Shown piece by piece: positions 49,035 to 59,269 of a stretch of DNA of 64,000 nt. The stretch is from the NCBI RefSeq assembly GCF_026191675.1, contig NZ_JAKRRY010000010.1, forward strand, positions 1-64,000, given 5' to 3'. How positions within the stretch are numbered: position 1 is the first letter of the stretch; each line of letters opens with the position of its first letter. The position numbers and the translations under genes are program-made. The stretch is from Vibrio qingdaonensis (GTDB lineage Bacteria; Pseudomonadota; Gammaproteobacteria; Enterobacterales; Vibrionaceae). The notes under the pieces were generated by a model, which saw only the letters and a list, made by a program, of their open reading frames with translations, was not told the DNA's origin and ran no database searches.

Positions 49035-50984
49035 TTACGCGAGTTCAGCTTTTTCTGCGATCAGTTTATCAACCACGCTTGGATCCGCTAAGGTTGAGGT
49101 GTCACCTAGGTTACTGGTATCGCCGGTTGCAATTTTACGTAGGATACGGCGCATAATTTTACCGGAACGTGTTTTCGGTAACGAATCAGTCCAGTGCAAC
49201 ACATCAGGGGTGGCGATTGGACCGATTTCTTTTCTTACCCAGTCTTTTACCTGCTTATGAAGCTCTGCTGATGGGTATTCACCATCATTGAGCGTGATAT
49301 AGGCATAGATGGCCTGACCTTTGATGTCATGCGGGATGCCAACAATTGCGGCTTCAGCAATTTTATCGAAAGCGACTAATGCCGACTCAATTTCTGCGGT
49401 GCCCATACGGTGGCCAGAAACGTTGAGTACATCATCGACACGACCCGTGATCCAGTAGTAACCATCTTCATCGCGACGCGCACCATCACTGGTAAAGTAC
49501 ATCCCTTTAAACGTCGAGAAGTAGGTTTGCTCGAAACGGTCGTGATCGCCATAGACGGTACGCATTTGTCCAGGCCAAGAATCTAGAATCACGAGATTAC
49601 CATCTGTCGCGCCTTCTATGATGTTACCCATGTTATCGACAAGCGCTGGTTGAACACCAAAGAATGGTTTGCTGGCTGAGCCCGGTTTTAAATCTGTTGC
49701 ACCCGGTAGCGGGGTAATTAAAATCCCACCAGTCTCGGTTTGCCACCACGTATCAACGATCGGTGATTGCTCGTTACCAATCGTCTTGTAGTACCACTCC
49801 CATGCTTCTGGGTTAATTGGTTCACCGACCGACCCCATGATTCTTAAACTGTCTCGTTTGGTCCCTTTTACTGCTTCGTCCCCTTTTGCCATCAGTGCAC
49901 GAATGGCCGTTGGAGCGGTATAGAGAATATTAACTTGGTGCTTGTCGACCACTTCGCTCATGCGGCTTGTATCTGGGTAGTTTGGCACGCCTTCAAATAA
50001 AATCGTTTTTGCGCCATTAGCAAGCGGACCATAGATGAGGTAGGTGTGACCGGTAATCCATCCCACATCTGCAGTACACCAGAAGGTTTCACCCGGTTGA
50101 TAGTCAAAGACGTACTTGAACGTCATTGCGGCATAGACTAAGTAACCGCCAGTGGTGTGCAATACACCTTTAGGTTTACCCGTTGACCCTGAGGTATAGA
50201 GGATAAATAGTGGATCTTCCGCTTGCATCTCTTCAGGAGGACAAATATCAGACACCGTTGCTGTGGCTTCATGCCACCAAACGTCACGATGACTGTGCCA
50301 AGCCACATCACCACCAGTACGTTTAAGAACCATGACAGTAGAAATGTTTTTCACGTCTGGGTTCGTTAGTGCTTCATCAACGTTTTTCTTTAGTGGTACT
50401 GCGCGACCGCCACGAACGCCTTCATCAGCGGTGATTACGACTTTCGCATCTGAATCGATAATGCGGCCCGACAAGGCTTCTGGAGAAAAACCGCCAAATA
50501 CCACGGTGTGAACGGCACCGATTCGGGTACAGGCTAGCATGGCAACCGCCGCTTCAGGCACCATTGGCATATAAAGGCATACTACGTCGCCTTTTTTAAC
50601 GCCTTGCGCTTTTAGCGCGTTTGAAAATTGACAAACTTCTTTATGCAATTCATTGAAAGTGAGCGTTTTATCGTCGGCAGGGTCATCGCCTTCCCAAATG
50701 ATCGCTACGTCATCCCCTTTATCGGCGAGGTGGCGGTCAATACAGTTCGCAGACACATTGAGTGTGCCATCTTCAAACCAGCGAATATCGACATGACCGG
50801 TATCGAAAGAGGTGTTTTTCACCTGTGTGAAGGGTTTGATCCAATCTACAATCTTGCCGTGCTCGCCCCAAAATGCCTCAGGGTTGCTAACGGACTGCTG
50901 GTACATGGATAGGTAAGTGTCGTTATCCGCGTGCGTATGCGTTTTAATATTTTCTTTTACCGGATAAACATGAACTTCACTCAT
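49035..50984 (-). CDS. acs: Acetyl-CoA synthetase
   Basis: Activates acetate to acetyl-CoA through acetyl-AMP, allowing scavenging of low acetate. The 649-residue ANL-family enzyme has the P-loop-like [11 protein letters not shown] (about residues 263-273), the adenylate motif (TWWQTETGG) and the C-terminal SGKIMRR with regulatory Lys K609, the residue acetylated in Salmonella Acs. It is transcribed toward aroQ. In Vibrio cholerae this gene is a target of the CrbR/CrbS system, whose kinase homologue is encoded 6 kb away here. Confidence 0.98.
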   Translation of the reverse strand: MSEVHVYPVKENIKTHTHADNDTYLSMYQQSVSNPEAFWGEHGKIVDWIKPFTQVKNTSFDTGHVDIRWFEDGTLNVSANCIDRHLADKGDDVAIIWEGDDPADDKTLTFNELHKEVCQFSNALKAQGVKKGDVVCLYMPMVPEAAVAMLACTRIGAVHTVVFGGFSPEALSGRIIDSDAKVVITADEGVRGGRAVPLKKNVDEALTNPDVKNISTVMVLKRTGGDVAWHSHRDVWWHEATATVSDICPPEEMQAEDPLFILYTSGSTGKPKGVLHTTGGYLVYAAMTFKYVFDYQPGETFWCTADVGWITGHTYLIYGPLANGAKTILFEGVPNYPDTSRMSEVVDKHQVNILYTAPTAIRALMAKGDEAVKGTKRDSLRIMGSVGEPINPEAWEWYYKTIGNEQSPIVDTWWQTETGGILITPLPGATDLKPGSASKPFFGVQPALVDNMGNIIEGATDGNLVILDSWPGQMRTVYGDHDRFEQTYFSTFKGMYFTSDGARRDEDGYYWITGRVDDVLNVSGHRMGTAEIESALVAFDKIAEAAIVGIPHDIKGQAIYAYITLNDGEYPSAELHKQVKDWVRKEIGPIATPDVLHWTDSLPKTRSGKIMRRILRKIATGDTSNLGDTSTLADPSVVDKLIAEKAELA

Positions 50985-51152
50985 TGCTTCTCTCCTTGTG
51001 AATTGAGCACTTCCAACTTGGGCTGAGTTACATCTGCTACTAACTCTCGGCTAGATTGGCATAAACGGCAATTAGACTTTAGGCGTACTTGTTTTAAATG
51101 CCTTTAAATCAGTCACTTGCACTCATGCTGAAATGAGATCCCAGTCGCAAAA

Positions 51153-51779
51153 TTAGTTTTGGGGAATAAAGGGTGGCATTGTGCCTTTTGTCAGCTTCAA
51201 ATAGACCAGGGCGGCGGCTTTGGCGTCGTTGAGGGCATCGTGCTTATTGTAGGCGGGTATTTCTAAGTGCCGACAAATAGCCTCTAAGCTTAGATCGAAA
51301 TAGCCGTTCGGCAACATTCGCAACAGCTTGTCATTGTAGAGCTGGCTGACTTCAATGAGCGCGTTGGGAAGGGGGAAGCCAAGGTGCTTTTTCGTGACAC
51401 GATCGAGGATTTTTTTGTCGTAGCGAATGTGATAACCGACCAAAGGGCGATTACCAATAAAGTTAATGAGGGACGTAATCGCTTGCTGTTCGCTGATGCC
51501 ATGTTTCAAATCGTGATGAGTAATGTGATGAATTTTAACCGAGTTTTCGTCGAGTGACTGTGGGGCACGAAGATGTACTTCAAATGGGGCGCTAGTAATA
51601 ATCCGGTTACCAATGATTTTGGTCGCGGCAATCGTCACTATTTCAGCCACGTTAGGATCGAGACTGGTTGTCTCACAATCGAGTGACACAAACTCATTGC
51701 AGCGGGCACGGGCAAACAGTGGCGCATAAGTTGTGCCTTTAAGTTTATAGTGCCACCAATATCGTCGAATTGGGTTCAT
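51153..51779 (-). CDS. DEDDh 3'-5' exonuclease, DnaQ-like
   Basis: A 208-residue nuclease of the DnaQ/epsilon fold. Exo I is in SLDCETTSLD (Asp and Glu metal ligands), Exo II in GYHIRYDKKIL, and Exo III in KHDALNDAKAAA (His and Asp), so all four acidic residues and the DEDDh His are in place. It lacks the C-terminal polymerase-binding tail of true epsilon, so it is not dnaQ itself. ATG 51779 is chosen for the AAGGAG 4 bases before it. It lies 40 bases downstream of the DUF294 gene and upstream of acs; this pairing recurs in vibrios. Role unknown, possibly RNA or DNA turnover linked to acetate growth. Confidence 0.85.
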   Translation of the reverse strand: MNPIRRYWWHYKLKGTTYAPLFARARCNEFVSLDCETTSLDPNVAEIVTIAATKIIGNRIITSAPFEVHLRAPQSLDENSVKIHHITHHDLKHGISEQQAITSLINFIGNRPLVGYHIRYDKKILDRVTKKHLGFPLPNALIEVSQLYNDKLLRMLPNGYFDLSLEAICRHLEIPAYNKHDALNDAKAAALVYLKLTKGTMPPFIPQN

Positions 51780-51819
51780 ACTGCTCCTTGAGCGCAGGTT
51801 GCTTCTTACCTGTGCGTCG

Positions 51820-53670
51820 CTATATGCGAATTTGGTAATGATAGCCAAGCCATTGCTTGAATTTTTTCACCACATGTAGCCCATGACGTAACAAGTCCCG
51901 CTCTGGGCGCTCTAAGTTCGCTAACTGAATCGAATTTTGGGTGTGATGATGAGTGAGCTGTTGTTGCAACCTGAGTTTGAAAAATTGTTTGAGTGCTTCT
52001 GACAGATTATTGGCAGTCGAGGTCTCTAAAACGCGTTTCTCAACCAATTGGTCAATTCGCTCGAAAGTGTTGGTTGCTTCTAGCCCATACTCTAGGCTGA
52101 GTGCTCGAATACCGTGAACAATAGGGAAAATGCCGCCTTGCTTGATATCCAAGCCGTCCTTAGACGCTTTGACATTACCAAATAAGGTGAGCGGTACAGC
52201 AAAAGTCAGAGCGGGGCGGGTAAAGTCAGCCAAAATCAGCTCTTGCCCTTCCATTTGTTCTCGTAAGGACGTGCTTATAGGGGCAAGAAGTGTGAGGTTT
52301 CCTGCGATAGCCCGGGCGTCGGCAAGAATCGCCAACGCCATCACGTTATCGGGTGTCGCTTTAGTAATTAATTGCCGGACGTGACGGTGCCATTCAGAAA
52401 CAGATTTGACCCACTGACTATTACTCACCATGACGTTGCCGGGACATAGTGGATAACCTAATCGAGCCAATGTATGGCTTAGCGTTTCTAGTACCTTTTC
52501 TTTGTCTGGCCAATCTAAAGCGTCATCTAAGATAAGCGCGTTATCTTGATCGGTTTTTAGTATTTGTTCGCCACGACCTTCTGAGCCTAATACGATAAAG
52601 CAGCAGTGATTATGTACTGCAGGAGGGAGGATCAATTCGAAGGCTTTTTCGATAATTTGCTCATTTACCGCTGAGATAAGCTCCATCATGAAGCGAGTGC
52701 GAATACCATTACTTACCAGGCTATCGACAAGTTGCTGTTGTTTTGTGGATGCCAGAGCAAGTTCTTCAATGCTATTAGCCCGAGCAATACTGAGCGACAA
52801 CACATGAGAGTGGGTTGAGAATGTGCTGAGTATTTGGGTCATGTCGAGCATGCCAACCGGCTTTGAACCATCGCATACCATCAGCCGCTTAACGCGTTGT
52901 CTTGTCATGGTCACCATGGCATTAAAGAGAAAGTCCTCTTTTTCAACCTGATGAACGGGAAAGGTGGCGATATCACTTATCGAAGTGTCGCAGGGTAAAT
53001 GCTCCAGAACGACGGCATGGAGCATGTTGGTACGGGTGACGATGCCATAAGGCAGGGCAGAGGGATGCGTTTGTCGTCTTGGATCACTATCGTGCAAGCC
53101 AATAAGAGCGGCATCAACGCCTTGATCAAGTAATAACTGTGTGACTTCGGTAATAGAATGCTCAGCATCCAGTATTAACGCCGGATGGTAAATATCTTGG
53201 TCGACCTTTGTCAGAATAAACTCAGCGAGGTTTTGTTGTTTTTGCGCGTCTTCGAGTAATTGCTGTCTGGTGGCTAAATTGCTATCAAAATAGGCAGCAA
53301 ATTGCCCATTTGCCTGATAAAGAGAGAGAAAGACGTCTTTAGGCAGTAAGTACGCTAATGTGTCTTCAAGGGCGACGTAGTGATGTTTTACTGGGTCGCC
53401 AAATTGGGCTCGCACATCAAACATGTCGTCAAAGGTGTAGTGGGCGTATATTTCCTTGCTGTGTTCATCACGCTCTTCTACCGAGCCCTTAATTAAAATG
53501 TAGAGATGCTGACTGAGCTGATGACTTTTTAGTAGGACATCTTTTTCTCGAAAATAAGCGACGTCCAATGATGAGCGCAACTGGGTTTGCTCACGTTCAG
53601 ACAGGCGGTCGAACGGAGGCGACGACATATTAAATTTGTCAGGCATCATAGGGTCTCTGTGTTGTCTCAC
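51820..53670 (-). CDS. cNMP-binding / CBS / DUF294 nucleotidyltransferase-like protein
   Basis: A 616-residue cytoplasmic regulator-like protein. The N-terminal cyclic-nucleotide-binding fold spans about residues 15-135 (LYILIKGSVEERDEH). A CBS pair spans about 150-290. A DUF294 nucleotidyltransferase-like domain follows at about 340-480, with GSEGRGEQILKTDQDNALI preserving the GS...TDQD motif of GlnD-type enzymes. A DUF294 C-terminal substrate-binding domain covers about 485-610. GTG start with GAGG 5 bases upstream; an ATG 7 codons inside is possible. No substrate is known. The cNMP and CBS parts suggest nucleotide control of the partner exonuclease or of acetate metabolism. Confidence 0.86.
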   Translation of the reverse strand: MRQHRDPMMPDKFNMSSPPFDRLSEREQTQLRSSLDVAYFREKDVLLKSHQLSQHLYILIKGSVEERDEHSKEIYAHYTFDDMFDVRAQFGDPVKHHYVALEDTLAYLLPKDVFLSLYQANGQFAAYFDSNLATRQQLLEDAQKQQNLAEFILTKVDQDIYHPALILDAEHSITEVTQLLLDQGVDAALIGLHDSDPRRQTHPSALPYGIVTRTNMLHAVVLEHLPCDTSISDIATFPVHQVEKEDFLFNAMVTMTRQRVKRLMVCDGSKPVGMLDMTQILSTFSTHSHVLSLSIARANSIEELALASTKQQQLVDSLVSNGIRTRFMMELISAVNEQIIEKAFELILPPAVHNHCCFIVLGSEGRGEQILKTDQDNALILDDALDWPDKEKVLETLSHTLARLGYPLCPGNVMVSNSQWVKSVSEWHRHVRQLITKATPDNVMALAILADARAIAGNLTLLAPISTSLREQMEGQELILADFTRPALTFAVPLTLFGNVKASKDGLDIKQGGIFPIVHGIRALSLEYGLEATNTFERIDQLVEKRVLETSTANNLSEALKQFFKLRLQQQLTHHHTQNSIQLANLERPERDLLRHGLHVVKKFKQWLGYHYQIRI

Positions 53671-53932
53671 CGTACCTCATATTGTGACAACTATTGCATT
53701 AACCTCCAGACGACTTTAGTCGAATAGGTCTGTTTACTGGTTATCCAATTGATACGTTTTATGAGTGATGGAGTAATGTTCGGCGTCTATGACCATAAGG
53801 GGGCACTATTTGAGGTAATTTATTTCTAGTAACAATTCCCTTTTTTGGAAAGACATGTCATTGCATAATGTGCCCGTTCTACTGTGATCAGGTCATTCAT
53901 CCTGATTTATTTCTTCTTTTTAGGTTGTTGTT

Positions 53933-55120
53933 ATGTTGAATCCTTCTCCTTTTGCCTGGGTCTCTCAGTACCTGTTTGGCTTCTTCTTTGCTTATGGTGT
54001 CTATTTACCATTTTGGGCATTGTGGTTTGAAGACCAAGGTGTATCTGCTACAGATGTTGGTATGTTAATGGGGCTTGGTTTTGCGACACGGTGTGTTGCT
54101 AATTTATTGATTACACCAAGAATTCATCAAGTTGAACGCCTACTGCCAGCGTTGCGTTGGGCAACATTGGCTTGTACATTATTTATTGCCATGCACCTAG
54201 CTGCGGGCGCCAATATCATGTTACTTGCGTTGGTTACGGTGTTATTTAACCTGAGTTTCGGCCCTATGGTGCCGTTGTCTGATGCGATGGCCAATCATTA
54301 TGCGAGTCGAGGTGTGTTGGACTATGGACGAGCTCGTCTTTGGGGCTCTGTTGCTTTTATTGCTGGCTCTTCGGTTGTTGGGTATCTAGCGTCGCAGTAT
54401 GGCGCCAATATGATTGTCTATACGGCGTTAGCAGGGTTTGTCCTGTCGATGTTATTAGTGATGAGAACGCCAATTAACCCGCCCGTATCAGAAGCGTCAC
54501 ATGCGGCAGAACGTCCTAGTTTAAAAAGCTTGTTGTGTGATAAGGAAGTCGTGCGTTTTCTGGTACTGATTGCACTTATTCAAGGCAGCCACGCCGCGTA
54601 CTACAGTTTCAGCTCTATATACTGGAAAGAAGCCGGTCACCCCGAAAGTGTCATTGGCTACCTATGGAGTTTGGGTGTGGTCTCAGAGGTGCTTTTGTTT
54701 GCCTTTAGCAAAAAATGGTTTGCTGGCTGGTCGTTGCGAACCTTATTTGTTGTTTCTTCTATGGGCGTGATCGTGCGGTGGGGATTGACGGCGTCAACAG
54801 TAGCCCTGCCTGCTTTGGTGGTTATCCAGCTACTTCATGGTGTCACCTTTGGTATCGCGCATATTGCTGCCATTCAATACATTCAAAAGTCAGAAGCCAA
54901 TAAAATGGTGGCATTACAGTCGCTTTATAATGCGATTCCTCTTGGTGCCTTTATAGCGTTAATGATGGCGGTAAGCGGCTGGGGGTATGAACAATGGGGT
55001 GCAAACATTTTCTGGGGTATGGCGTTTATGGGTGTATTAGCGTTATTTATTAAGGTTGAGCCAAAAAGTAAACCGGTGAAAGACATCAAAGAGTTTTCTC
55101 AGCCTGAGCCACAGAAATGA
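53933..55120 (+). CDS. MFS transporter, HcaT-like
   Basis: A 395-residue major facilitator protein with about twelve membrane helices. It belongs to the phenylpropionate-permease-like group (PPP/MFS_1_like): GMLMGLGFATRCVANLLITP near residue 45 and the DYGRARLWGSVAFIAGS motif near residue 130 match that group. The substrate is not evident; 3-phenylpropionate and nucleoside-type transporters are both relatives. It lies immediately upstream of the CrbS-type kinase gene in the same direction (69-base gap). Weak AGG ribosome-binding site. Confidence 0.83.
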   Translation: MLNPSPFAWVSQYLFGFFFAYGVYLPFWALWFEDQGVSATDVGMLMGLGFATRCVANLLITPRIHQVERLLPALRWATLACTLFIAMHLAAGANIMLLALVTVLFNLSFGPMVPLSDAMANHYASRGVLDYGRARLWGSVAFIAGSSVVGYLASQYGANMIVYTALAGFVLSMLLVMRTPINPPVSEASHAAERPSLKSLLCDKEVVRFLVLIALIQGSHAAYYSFSSIYWKEAGHPESVIGYLWSLGVVSEVLLFAFSKKWFAGWSLRTLFVVSSMGVIVRWGLTASTVALPALVVIQLLHGVTFGIAHIAAIQYIQKSEANKMVALQSLYNAIPLGAFIALMMAVSGWGYEQWGANIFWGMAFMGVLALFIKVEPKSKPVKDIKEFSQPEPQK

Positions 55121-55149
55121 TGCTAAGCGTTTGAGTTATTAGGTTATAG

Positions 55150-55180
55150 CCCTTTAAATGAGAACAAAGGTTTTAAAGGG
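55150..55180 (+). promoter_or_regulatory. Stem-loop sequestering the crbS ribosome-binding site
   Basis: CCCTTTAAA (55150-55158) and TTTAAAGGG (55172-55180) form a perfect 9-bp stem with a 13-base loop. The right arm contains AAAGGG, the only Shine-Dalgarno at the right distance (9 bases) from the ATG at 55190. Folding would hide the ribosome-binding site. Confidence 0.55.
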
Positions 55181-55189
55181 ATATGACCA

Positions 55190-58100
55190 ATGCAAGGATG
55201 GATAGTAATTCCTGTCTCGCTGGCATACCTTGGGGTGTTATTTCTCATCGCATGGTATGGAGACAGGCAAAAGAAGTGGTTGTCAAAATGGCGACCGTGG
55301 GTTTATAGCCTCTCTATCGCGGTGTATTGTACCTCTTGGACCTTTTACGGTACGGTGGGGCAAGCCAGTAACAATCCTTGGTCGTTTCTCCCTATTTATA
55401 TCGCTCCCATTCTGGTGTTTACATTAGGTTGGCGAGTGATTGCTCGTTTAGTGCTGATTGCCAAGCGGGAACATATCACGTCGATTGCCGATTTTATCGC
55501 TGCCCGTTACGGAAAATCACAAGGCTTGGCTGTGGCTGTCACCCTAATCGCGGTGGCGGGGATCTTGCCTTATATTGCGCTGCAGTTGCGTGGTATTACT
55601 ATGGGACTAGACGTTGTCGCCCCAAACCTAGCCAATGATCTTGGTTATCAAGATACCCATATCTCTTGGTTCGTTGTTGGTGCATTAGCGGTTTTTACCA
55701 TGCTATTCGGAACTCGTCATATTGATAATACCGAGCATCACCGTGGCATGATGATGGCGGTAGCATTTGAGTCAATTGTTAAGCTGGTGGCATTTTTAGT
55801 CGTTGGATTTTTCATCCTTTATCTGGCATGGGAACGCCCTGATATTCGATTGGCGGAGCTGGCATCCGCGACCTATCAATCCCCCAATATTCCTACGCTA
55901 CTTATCCATACCGCATTAACCATGATGGCGATTATCTGTCTTCCTAGGCAGTTTCATACCATGGTGGTTGAAAATGAACGAGCAAAAGATTTGCATACTG
56001 CTCGCTGGCTATTTCCACTTTATTTGCTCCTGATGGGGCTATTTGTGTTGCCGATAGCATGGGTTGGACAGGGTTTGTTAATGGGGACATCCCCCGATAC
56101 CTATGTCATTAGTATCCCTAAGTTTGCCGATGCCGATCATATCGCGTTGTTGGCGTTTTTAGGTGGAACCTCTGCGGCAAGCGGTATGGTGATAGTGTCG
56201 ACCATTGCGCTGGCTATTATGGTATCGAATGATCTCGTGATGCCGTTGTTACTGCGGCGCATTAAGCTGGCTCATCGCTCTCACCGTCACTTGTCTGGCT
56301 TGTTGTTGATCATTCGCCGAGCGTTGATCTGCTTGTTGCTGTTTGGCGCATGGTTGTTTTATCAGGCGTTAGATTCTATTCACTCTTTATCGGCGATTGG
56401 CTTTTTGTCATTTTCGGCGATTACCCAATTCGCCCCCGCACTTATTGGTGGCTTGTATTGGCGTTTAGGTAACCGAAAAGGGGTGTATGTTGGTTTACTC
56501 GTGGGCTTTACCATTTGGCTGATTACACTGATGAGTGAAACGGGGCTGCTTGCTGGAGATGCGCAGAATAACCTGTTGATTTGGGTGATTACTCCACCAG
56601 AGTTGTTGCTATCTTTGGATCTTAAAAGCTCTGACTGGGGCATGCTGATTAGTGTTGTGCTCAACGCGTTATGCTTTATTACCGTGTCGTTGTCGACAAG
56701 GGCGAGTTTAACGGAGCGTTTGCAGTCGGCTTCTTTTGTCGGTACGCCATTACCCGAAAGTGAAAATATTAGCTTATATCAAAGCCGAGTGACGGTGGCT
56801 GAACTCGAAATGCTGGCCTCTCGCTTTGTGGGACGAACGCGGGTTCGCAGCGCTTATCGACAGTTTTGGCGTCAGCAGCAACAAGATGCGTTACCCAATC
56901 AGCAAGCATCGGCGGAGTTGATTCGGCATACTGAACGAGTACTGGCTGGTGTATTTGGCGCCTCGTCCGCGAAACTTGTTCTGACGTCAGCGTTGCAAGG
57001 TCGTAATATGCAGCTCGAAGAAGTGGCGACGATTGTCGATGAAGCGTCGGAGCTGTATCACTTTAGTCGAGGTTTACTACAGGGGGCGATAGAGCACATA
57101 GGGCAAGGTATTGCTGTTGTCGATAAACAGCTTAGGTTAGTGGCGTGGAATCGACGTTACTTAGAATTATTTAGCTTCCCGCCGGGGTTGATACAAGTAG
57201 GGCGACCTATTGCAGAGGTCATTCGACATAATGCAGAGCAAGGACTTTGTGGTCCGGGCGACCCGAATGAACATGTTCGCAAACGCATTTATCACCTAGA
57301 GCAAGGCTCACCGCATACGTCATCAAGGATCCGTGCAGATGGTAGCGTGATTGAAGTTCAAGGTAATCCCATGCCCGGCGGCGGGTTTGTCATGAGCTTT
57401 ACCGACATTACTGTGTTTAGGGAGGCGGAAAGTGCGTTGCGTGATGCAAATGAGCGCTTGGAATTCAGAGTGACTGAGCGAACGAAAGAGCTGGAACAAT
57501 TAAATGCCCGTCTTGTGTTCGCCACAAAGAAAGCGGAATCTGAATCGCAATCCAAAATGCGTTTTTTAGCGGCCGTAAGTCATGACTTGATGCAGCCTTT
57601 GAATGCTGCTCGACTGTTTGCTTCCTCTTTATCAGAAGTCAGTAAAGATGATGAAACGAAAAAATTGTCGTCGCACATTGAAAGTGCGCTCGGCGCCGCA
57701 GAAGAGTTGATAGGTGATTTATTAGATATCTCTCGTTTGGAGTCGGGGAAGTTGCAAACGAAGGTGCGTGGCTTTGAGCTTTCAGAAGTCTTTGAGACAT
57801 TAAAAGCTGAGTTCAGTGCCATTTCTGTTGGCCAGAATATTCGTTTTTCGGTGGTGTCATCGGGTTTGATTGTTAAGTCGGATCCGAAATTATTGCGTCG
57901 AGTACTGCAGAACTTTCTTACCAATGCTTTTCGCTATAACCCCGAGGGGAAAGTGGTGTTGGGCGCGAGACGAGTCAATGGTCGAGTGAGAATTGATGTC
58001 TGGGATGATGGTATTGGCATTCCAGAAGATAAACAGAAAGAAATTTTTGACGAGTTTTCTCGCGTTGATCAGGCTCGAGCTGATCAAGGGCTAGGGTTAG

Positions 58101-58618
58101 GGCTTGCTATTTCTAGGGGGATAGCCCGAGTTCTTAACCATCAGATTTCTATGCAGTCATGGCAAGATAAGGGCAGTGTATTCTCGATAACGTTAGATAA
58201 AGCGAGTGATGTTGAGCCGGTATTAAAGCCTGTGACAACGGCGCCACATGCTGCACTTCAGCATCTTAAAGTGCTTTGTGTTGATAACGAACAAGACATT
58301 CTTGTGGGTATGGAGAGCTTATTAGCGCGCTGGGGGTGTGATGTTAGAACCGCGCTCGATTTGGTCGGTAGCCTCAAACATCTGGAAGATGATTGGTTAC
58401 CGGATGTGATTTTCTCGGACTATCGTTTAGACAATGGCCGTACAGGCTTAGAGGTGTTACAGCAATGTCGTCTGCGGTTAGGAGACTCATTTAAAGGCGT
58501 GATTATTAGCGCCGATCGTACTGAAACTATGCTTGAAGGCATTAAATCTAATGGCTTTAGCTTTTTGCCAAAACCGGTTAAACCCCTCAAATTAAGGGCG
58601 ATGCTCAATCGTACCTAG
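55190..58618 (+). CDS. crbS: Sodium:solute symporter-fused hybrid histidine kinase (CrbS type)
   Basis: A 1142-residue sensor of the CrbS/MxtR family. Residues about 1-490 are a sodium:solute symporter (SSS) domain with about 13 helices. A linker and a PAS domain (about 625-740, AIEHIGQGIAVVDKQLRLVAWNRR) follow. The HisKA domain has phospho-acceptor H798 in AAVSHDLMQPLNAA, and the HATPase N-box and G-boxes include WDDGIGIP and GLGLGLAIS. The C-terminal receiver has phospho-Asp D1077 in DVIFSDYRL. In V. cholerae and pseudomonads CrbS with CrbR activates acs and acetate use; the context here (acs, actP, a LuxR-type regulator) fits. Symbol assigned by similarity and context. Confidence 0.87.
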   Translation: MQGWIVIPVSLAYLGVLFLIAWYGDRQKKWLSKWRPWVYSLSIAVYCTSWTFYGTVGQASNNPWSFLPIYIAPILVFTLGWRVIARLVLIAKREHITSIADFIAARYGKSQGLAVAVTLIAVAGILPYIALQLRGITMGLDVVAPNLANDLGYQDTHISWFVVGALAVFTMLFGTRHIDNTEHHRGMMMAVAFESIVKLVAFLVVGFFILYLAWERPDIRLAELASATYQSPNIPTLLIHTALTMMAIICLPRQFHTMVVENERAKDLHTARWLFPLYLLLMGLFVLPIAWVGQGLLMGTSPDTYVISIPKFADADHIALLAFLGGTSAASGMVIVSTIALAIMVSNDLVMPLLLRRIKLAHRSHRHLSGLLLIIRRALICLLLFGAWLFYQALDSIHSLSAIGFLSFSAITQFAPALIGGLYWRLGNRKGVYVGLLVGFTIWLITLMSETGLLAGDAQNNLLIWVITPPELLLSLDLKSSDWGMLISVVLNALCFITVSLSTRASLTERLQSASFVGTPLPESENISLYQSRVTVAELEMLASRFVGRTRVRSAYRQFWRQQQQDALPNQQASAELIRHTERVLAGVFGASSAKLVLTSALQGRNMQLEEVATIVDEASELYHFSRGLLQGAIEHIGQGIAVVDKQLRLVAWNRRYLELFSFPPGLIQVGRPIAEVIRHNAEQGLCGPGDPNEHVRKRIYHLEQGSPHTSSRIRADGSVIEVQGNPMPGGGFVMSFTDITVFREAESALRDANERLEFRVTERTKELEQLNARLVFATKKAESESQSKMRFLAAVSHDLMQPLNAARLFASSLSEVSKDDETKKLSSHIESALGAAEELIGDLLDISRLESGKLQTKVRGFELSEVFETLKAEFSAISVGQNIRFSVVSSGLIVKSDPKLLRRVLQNFLTNAFRYNPEGKVVLGARRVNGRVRIDVWDDGIGIPEDKQKEIFDEFSRVDQARADQGLGLGLAISRGIARVLNHQISMQSWQDKGSVFSITLDKASDVEPVLKPVTTAPHAALQHLKVLCVDNEQDILVGMESLLARWGCDVRTALDLVGSLKHLEDDWLPDVIFSDYRLDNGRTGLEVLQQCRLRLGDSFKGVIISADRTETMLEGIKSNGFSFLPKPVKPLKLRAMLNRT

Positions 58619-58697
58619 TCAGATGAAAGTGATGGAAAGCATTAATGTCATGATTGTGTTGTTAAGTTTTCCATTGCTTTACCTTATATAACGCTTC

Positions 58698-58726
58698 CTT
58701 TACATAGCTTGACAGACGCTTTACAT
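58698..58726 (+). promoter_or_regulatory. Direct repeats upstream of the first DUF3316 gene
   Basis: CTTTACAT occurs at 58698-58705 and 58719-58726, 21 bases apart, i.e. two helical turns. They lie 56-83 bases before the gene start, where an activator would bind. A TTGACA sequence lies between them. Confidence 0.4.
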
Positions 58727-58781
58727 CAGGTGAGTTACGCTAGAGTCCTCTTCAAACACGTCAGTTAGAAAAGGTGAATAT

Positions 58782-59114
58782 ATGAAAAAGCGATTAGTTG
58801 TAGCGTGTGTTGCGCTTATGTCTGGAAGTGTATTCGCAGGAAGCGATATTGGTAATAGCAAGTTGGAAACCGAAGCATTTTCCAGCAAGCAGAAAGCCTA
58901 TGAGGCTGGCTACCAGTTGGTTGATGAACTTAATGAGATGTCTAGTGGTGCTTTGGCGCATCAATTCAAGCTGAATGCTCACAGTGACAACATCCAAGAT
59001 GTTGAATTAAAAAACACTGAAATATTAGTTCAAGAATTCTCCGAAAAACAAGGAACTATAAAGTATCGCGCTCAGGTGAATGTCAGTTATCAATATGACG
59101 CGAAAGATAGTTAG
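58782..59114 (+). CDS. DUF3316 family periplasmic protein
   Basis: A 110-residue exported protein with a signal peptide (MKKRLVVACVALMSGSVFA, cut before GSDIG). The mature part carries the family pattern EAFSSKQKAYEAGYQLVDEL followed by short strands ending in KYRAQVNVSYQY. DUF3316 proteins are found mainly in vibrios and have no known function. The neighbouring gene at 59270 is a paralogue, so the pair arose by tandem duplication. Position between the CrbS-type kinase and actP suggests a link to acetate growth, by context only. Confidence 0.82.
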   Translation: MKKRLVVACVALMSGSVFAGSDIGNSKLETEAFSSKQKAYEAGYQLVDELNEMSSGALAHQFKLNAHSDNIQDVELKNTEILVQEFSEKQGTIKYRAQVNVSYQYDAKDS

Positions 59115-59269
59115 TCCTGTTCAGGTCTTATCTTAGGAAAAGGCAATATAATAGAGTGGCAAAAACAGGTTTATTCTCAATATCACCAAGATTAAACGAG
59201 AATACGAACTGTTATTTGACGCACTATCTTTATCTCTAATGAGAATTTAGTAAGTAATGAGGTGTCATC

